The position numbers and the translations under genes were made by a program. Under the pieces are notes generated by a model. That model saw only the letters and a list, made by a program, of their open reading frames with translations. It did not search any database and was not told where the DNA came from. Below, piece by piece: positions 61,701 through 64,000 of a DNA stretch of 64,000 nucleotides; position 1 is the stretch's first letter, and the number at the start of each line of letters is the position of its first letter. The stretch lies in assembly GCA_030549495.1 (NCBI GenBank), contig JAUIRK010000093.1:1-64000 (forward strand), in the 5' to 3' direction. Source of the stretch: Nectonema munidae. Taxonomy: Eukaryota; Nematomorpha; Nectonematoida; Nectonematidae.

Positions 61701-62178
61701 TCTTTATGCTTCAGATTGTGACATTTTTAAATGTCATAACAATATGCTTGCAAAATAAATCGTGCAATTGTTTTAATATAATTGTAGGGCCTTAATTTTT
61801 TATGAGAAAATTGACAATTTTGTAAATAAAAGGAATTAACCCATTAAGTACCATAGATATCAGACGATATCTAAAAACGCAGACGATTTATATTCAAAGT
61901 CATTGAAAAAAACAGACGAAGATGAAAATATTTAATCCTCCCAAATGGGAGCATTAGGACTTAATGGGTTAATAAAGGAAGATTGAAGGTATTGTATATT
62001 CTGTCTTCTTGTGAGATTTTCAAATTTTGTGCAAAATTAAGTGTGTTAAAAATACTGCTCCTTAATCTTTTTAATTCGTGATAAATAATTCCTTTCTCAA
62101 AATTTTTTCTTTTATCCTAAAGAACAGCAATCAACAGCCAATCTGGCGTGAGAACTCCTGCAGGTGGCATTTATACAG
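43539..62178 (+). CDS. SLC26A11: SLC26A11-like sulfate/anion transporter, 3'-incomplete
   Basis: A multi-pass SLC26/SulP anion transporter, closest in my reading to sodium-independent sulfate transporter SLC26A11. Eleven exons join in frame with GT/AG borders: 43539-43799, 48638-48833, 50280-50365, 50429-50508, 54153-54207, 56714-56807, 56912-57087, 57589-57661, 57712-57762, 57897-57957 and 62123-62178, giving 1189 nt (396 codons). Family marks: GLTVGMTVIPQSLAYANVAG (SulP signature, exon 1), YGLYSSYMGCFVYF and FGPTAIMSLMV (exon 2), GFTNAAAIIIGFGQIK (exon 3), ARNALVILTAALIVYA (exon 7), LESIAIAKVF (exon 8), FSSYPVTGSFSRTAINSQSG (exons 10-11). Human SLC26A11 is about 606 aa, so the last transmembrane segments and the cytoplasmic STAS domain are not seen and should lie beyond the window. 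Introns range from 50 to 4838 nt and carry SINEs and MITEs. No break is seen in the coding exons. Confidence 0.93.
43961..44091. repeat. Imperfect hairpin in intron 1
   Basis: Arms of about 45 bp (43961-44009 and 44043-44091) share GAGTAAAAAATTTATTG and its inverse with a few differences. Possibly a miniature element, but no target duplication was recognised. Confidence 0.65.
44200..44482. mobile_element. MITE in intron 1, Tc1/mariner-like
   Basis: Inverted ends of about 60 bp with small differences. The left end is CAGTAGAGTGCAAATGTTTT after a TA, with ACAGCTAATATTTTTTTC further in. The right end is AAAACATTTCCACTCTATAC, with GTTAGCTGTGGCGG further in. Inner ends meet at TTTTGATCA and TGATCAAAGG. 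The TA flank and size (about 283 bp) fit a mariner/pogo-derived MITE. Confidence 0.7.
45345..45480 (-). repeat. tRNA-derived SINE, best copy
   Basis: The minus strand reads GCGTGAGTAGGGTTTGTTAG (A-box region), ATGCTGGATTCGATAACTC, then TTGGGTTCGATCCCGCATC (a good pol III B box, GGTTCGATCC), followed by a tRNA-unrelated body with CATAGTTCGATACAAGCC and AATTGTGCC. Copies also lie at 29340, 31398, 59330 and 61280. Confidence 0.75.
46080..46760 (-). other. Possible decayed coding stretch in intron 1
   Basis: One minus-strand frame is unusually open for this DNA, with only a couple of stops over about 190 codons. Pieces include CRDCATTKYIFTNHIF, VFYFSRVGFECDQIKEAWKG and HTEWWHELLYPSKL. Base composition is less AT-rich than the rest of the intron. 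I cannot name a family. Confidence 0.3.
48638..48833 (+). CDS. SLC26A11: SLC26A11-like exon 2
   Basis: Acceptor CTTCTAG, then YGLYSSYMGCFVYFIFGTSK and GPTAIMSLM, through LLQLLMGVLNI to the donor GTACTT, phase 1. Two or three hydrophobic segments. Strongly family-like. Confidence 0.92.
50280..50365 (+). CDS. SLC26A11: SLC26A11-like exon 3
   Basis: Acceptor TTTTTTCAG. Encodes VRFISHPVLFGFTNAAAIII then GFGQIK, the family's 'FISxPVxxGFTxAAA' block, ending phase 0 at GTACGG. Confidence 0.92.
50429..50508 (+). CDS. SLC26A11: SLC26A11-like exon 4
   Basis: After a 63-nt intron, SILGIPVYGESFLSKVYYTF then KNIPLT, ending phase 2 at GTAAGC. Lines up with the human 'LLGLQNIP...VYHTF' segment. Confidence 0.9.
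50920..51000 (-). repeat. Decayed SINE copy
   Basis: The minus strand carries CTGGGTCCGATTCCAGATTG, a worn B box, followed by a tail resembling the family body. The head is not recognisable. Confidence 0.35.
52121..52308. mobile_element. Possible small inverted-ended MITE in intron 4
   Basis: CAGTGTCGTATCAAGGGA near 52121 and TCCCTTGATACGGCCATG near 52293 are inverted copies with three changes. The inside is GC-richer than the intron. A target duplication was not recognised. Confidence 0.45.
54153..54207 (+). CDS. SLC26A11: SLC26A11-like exon 5
   Basis: YWDLTIGLCCLILLISLK between acceptor TTTTAG and donor GTATGC. A hydrophobic segment with the correct phases (2 in, 0 out). Short, but placed as expected. 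Confidence 0.85.
55050..55213 (-). mobile_element. Deleted piggyBac left end in intron 5
   Basis: It ends CACTAATAGGG plus TTAA at 55210-55213, preceded by GCCCAGCAATTTGAGCGGAC, the same terminus as element A at 3321-3379. The part before it (55090-55160, with CCATCTTTTTCTTTTCG and GGACAACTTT) matches 1405-1465. The roughly 150-bp array that separates these blocks in element A is absent here. Confidence 0.7.
55317..55805. mobile_element. hAT-type non-autonomous foldback element
   Basis: Ends TAGGGTTTGC at 55317 and GCAAACCCTA ending 55805. Flanks ATCCAAAA (55309-55316) and TTCCAAAA (55806-55813) are an 8-bp duplication with one change. Subterminal CCGGTACCG, AACCGGGAAATCCCGG and AACCGGGAACGTCCCGG motifs repeat. 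The centre is a strong hairpin (55516-55600). Both open frames here are products of these repeats. Confidence 0.8.
55516..55600. repeat. Perfect 26-bp-arm hairpin
   Basis: The arms 55516-55541 and 55575-55600 are perfect inverse copies (GGAGAAAAGTGTGCAAACGA, then CAAAAG), with a 33-nt A-rich loop. The pairing continues outward imperfectly for another 25-30 bp around TTAAAATGG/CCATTAAAATG. Confidence 0.85.
56714..56807 (+). CDS. SLC26A11: SLC26A11-like exon 6
   Basis: Encodes a lysine- and arginine-rich cytoplasmic loop (KLSRKKFLTKNRSNEKRVKR), then IFYKALLFAIT, phase 1 out at GTAAAT. The loop diverges from human, but the place and phases fit. Confidence 0.8.
56912..57087 (+). CDS. SLC26A11: SLC26A11-like exon 7
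   Basis: The acceptor was chosen at TGTTTAG (56910-56911) because it gives AITARNALVILTAALIVYAL, as in the family ('TTARNALVV'). An upstream AG at 56871-56872 is also in frame but would insert about 13 residues not present in relatives. Contains PEVPPGIPKVQVPSF and ends phase 0. Confidence 0.88.
57589..57661 (+). CDS. SLC26A11: SLC26A11-like exon 8
   Basis: GSGFVTITLIAVLESIAIAK then VF. Matches the conserved 'LLESIAVAKAF' membrane segment. Donor GTATGG. Confidence 0.9.
57712..57762 (+). CDS. SLC26A11: SLC26A11-like exon 9
   Basis: A 51-nt microexon after a 50-nt intron: KKNGYSIDPNQEFIAIG, matching the family's 'IDxNQELxAIG'. Confidence 0.9.
57897..57957 (+). CDS. SLC26A11: SLC26A11-like exon 10
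   Basis: LANFISSFFSSYPVTGSFS, the most conserved family stretch. Phase 2 out at GTATCA. Confidence 0.92.
59325..59460 (-). repeat. tRNA-derived SINE copy
   Basis: Minus strand GGCGTGAGTATGGTTGGTTA, GATACCGGATTCGATAACTC, TTGGGTTCGATCCTACATC. The first 30 bp of the head (GTGAGTAAGGTTGGTTAGGT) are repeated just outside, a partial head duplication. Confidence 0.7.
61265..61425 (+). repeat. tRNA-derived SINE copy
   Basis: Plus strand GATGGGTTAGATACTTTGC, then CTGGGGTTCGATCCTTCATC (B box), body TATAGTTAGAAAAATGGGTG and AATTGTTCCTTCTCAATGA. Same order of blocks as 45345-45480, on the opposite strand. Confidence 0.7.
61836..61972. mobile_element. TTAA-flanked MITE 3
   Basis: TTAA (61836-61839), CCCATTAAGTACCAT ... 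ATTAGGACTTAATGGG, TTAA (61969-61972). It shares its core with MITE 2, including GATTTATATTCAAAGTCATT and CAGACGAAGATGAAA. Intact TTAA on both sides. Confidence 0.88.
62123..62178 (+). CDS. SLC26A11: SLC26A11-like exon 11
   Basis: Acceptor TCCTAAAG, then TAINSQSGVRTPAGGIYT, donor GTAAAA, phase 1. The 'AxNxQSGVxTPAGG' block is universal in SLC26A11 relatives. The next exon was not found with confidence. Confidence 0.92.
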
Positions 62179-63585
62179 GTAAAAAACACATTCTTCCATA
62201 AAATCTTAGAACGAAGTTTAAATTACGGAGTAGGAAAATTGAACAGAGACACAATTTTATGCATTTTCTACTGTTATTTAACTGCAATGTAATTTCTACG
62301 CATAATAAAAAAGATATATTTGATAAAACTTAATATTTATATTTTTCTTCACTTACACAGAAGGGGTACTTAGCTTGCGAGTGGTGATTAAGTGCAGTCC
62401 GCCCCGGCCGAAAAAATTTATTTGATACTAATATATCATAATATAAATTCAAAGCTAATATTTTAGACTTTAAAAGTAATGGAATAATGGTTTACTGAAT
62501 TTTGTCTCCTTATTTTGCCTACCTTTATTGATATACTAATCAGATTGGGCGTTTTAAAATGTTTGTCCATTATTTTAGTGGCTCTGGAATTAACATTCGT
62601 CCCGGACGTCACTTATACTAAGCACACTATCGTTTCTTATACACGTTAAAATGGGGTAAATGTATTTTTTGTTTTTATTGCTAATTTATCTTCTAAAACA
62701 GCATTTGAAAGGATAGATTTAGTTAAAAACGATGAATAAAACATATTTTCGTTGAGCAAAGCTTTTATTTGTAACTGCAAACGGTATCGGAACACATATA
62801 TTCCGCCGACACATATTTTGCATTAAAAATGATTAAAATCTTTCTCAAATTTAATCTGTTTTGAGGCTTCATAAAATAGGGATATGGATGAAAGAAAATT
62901 ATTTAAATTCACATCTTAATAATATATAAAAAAAACTATATGATATAATGAAGTCAAAACACAATTTTTAAAAATATTTTAGTATTTAAGAGAGTGTAAT
63001 GTATACAACAAATGATCTTGTATAGAACTTATGAATATCATATGCTGTTAATGAAGGGGGAGATAATAGGGCATTCATTTTTAGGGGTGAACATAAATAA
63101 AATACAATAATTAAATATATATAAAAGATTCAACAGCCCTGTAAAAGAGGATAATATTCAATGCCATGAAAATAATGAGGCAATTTCTTCATATGCTCCA
63201 AGCACATAGATTACTCGATGCAATATCTCTATAATTTTAAAGCATAAATATAAAGTAAACCCTCTCAACTACGCCAATTTATTCCAGCGACATTTTAGAA
63301 GTGGTATTTGAGAGAAAGGCGTTACAAAGGGGTTTCAATAACTATGCTTTTTTGATAACGCCATGACAGTATTATAACTTGTTTATTTTTTGTCAATAAA
63401 ACATAAATTGATTAAATATGCTTGAAATTAACATAAAAATCAATCCCATTGAAACAAAAAATTTTAAAAAGTTAAAATTTATTGAAAATAATAATACAAA
63501 TCTTAATTAATATATTTAAAAAATCATTAGCATATGATATAAAATATAAATAAAAATGTATTCGCTATACATATTATAGCATTAC
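62179..63585. other. Intron 11 or 3' flank, no firm feature
   Basis: A strong acceptor-like TTACACAG at 62353-62360 and another, ATTATTTTAG, at 62569-62578 exist, but the frames after them do not resemble the next family block. AAACCCTCTCAACTACGCCA at 63257 looks like a pogo-type terminus. Confidence 0.4.
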
Positions 63586-64000
63586 TTGTTCAAGTGAAAT
63601 GATTTCAAATTCAAGTAATGTTATCAAATTCAAGTGAAACGTTTTCAAGTTCAAGTGAAATGTTTTCAAATTTAAGCAACCTTTTTTTAGTTTTAAGAGT
63701 ATTTTATCTTTGGATTCGACTTAAAACTTTTTTAAGAGCTGTAATAAATATTTTTACAAAAATTCATTTTTAGTTTGATTTTTTAATTTATTTAAAACTC
63801 TAAAAATTTGTAAAATATGTGTAATTCAATAATATATCTTATCTCAACAAAAAATCAAATATTTTCAAACTTAATAAAAAATTAGTTTTCAAGTCAAACC
63901 TAAAAATAAAACTACTAAAACTTGAAAAATTTCACCTGAACTTAAAAACGTTTCACTTGAATTTGAAAACATTTCACGTGAATTTGAAAACATTTCACTT
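63586..64000. repeat. Foldback repeat with 20-21 bp tandem units
   Basis: Four direct units of the type TTCAAGTGAAATGTTTTCAAA at 63589-63672 are mirrored by inverse units (CACTTGAATTTGAAAACATTT) at about 63920-64000. The window cuts the right side. The centre is plain AT-rich DNA. Confidence 0.7.

Larger units (their letters stand above)
57958..62122. other. Intron 10, AT-rich with SINEs and a MITE
   Basis: A 4165-nt intron holding the SINE copies at 59330 and 61265 and MITE 3 at 61836. No further exon was recognised inside. The minus-strand frames 58751-59066 show no motif. Confidence 0.6.

Overview
The window is AT-rich animal DNA. Genes have introns with GT/AG borders, some only 50-63 nt long, and the spacers are packed with DNA transposons (piggyBac, hAT, pogo/Tigger), their miniature derivatives, a tRNA-derived SINE family and one decayed LINE. 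Nothing looks bacterial. An arthropod, perhaps a crustacean such as a parasitic copepod, would fit the base composition and repeat mix, but that is a guess.

Only two host genes are convincing. LSM6, the U6 snRNA-associated Sm-like protein, lies on the minus strand at 16136-16515 and is complete in three exons (78 aa). An SLC26A11-like sulfate/anion transporter runs on the plus strand from 43539 in eleven exons to 62178. It continues past the window, so only about the N-terminal two thirds (396 codons) is seen. They show no functional link.

Layout: 1-3379 is one end of a piggyBac-type element with a roughly 150-bp subterminal tandem array. 3380-5858 is spacer with another tandem array and an unclassified broken coding remnant. 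5859-10157 is a second, complete-ended but transposase-less piggyBac-type element, inverted relative to the first. 10158-12486 holds a decayed piggyBac transposase with a related right end. 14544-15340 is a non-autonomous hAT with a perfect 8-bp target duplication. 16136-16515 is LSM6. 18068-20110 is a decayed hAT transposase (KIAA1586-like). 20870-21750 carries short duplications, a perfect 74-bp inverted repeat and a 28-bp minisatellite. 22599-24792 is a second, different piggyBac transposase relic. 25370-26754 is another right end of the first piggyBac family. 27119-29120 is a pogo/Tigger element, with a second pogo fragment near 30430-30774. 33239-33515 is a small hAT MITE. 34255-35150 is a LINE remnant. 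35877-38745 is dominated by a giant GAT/ATG microsatellite. 41888-42153 holds two adjoining TTAA MITEs. 43539-62178 is the transporter, with SINEs and MITEs in its introns. The last 400 bp begin a foldback-type repeat.

The most notable feature is the piggyBac-type family with CCCTATTAGTGCTGGG ends. Kilobase-long arrays of roughly 150-bp repeats lie inside its termini, different at each end. At least five ends or relics occur in this one window.
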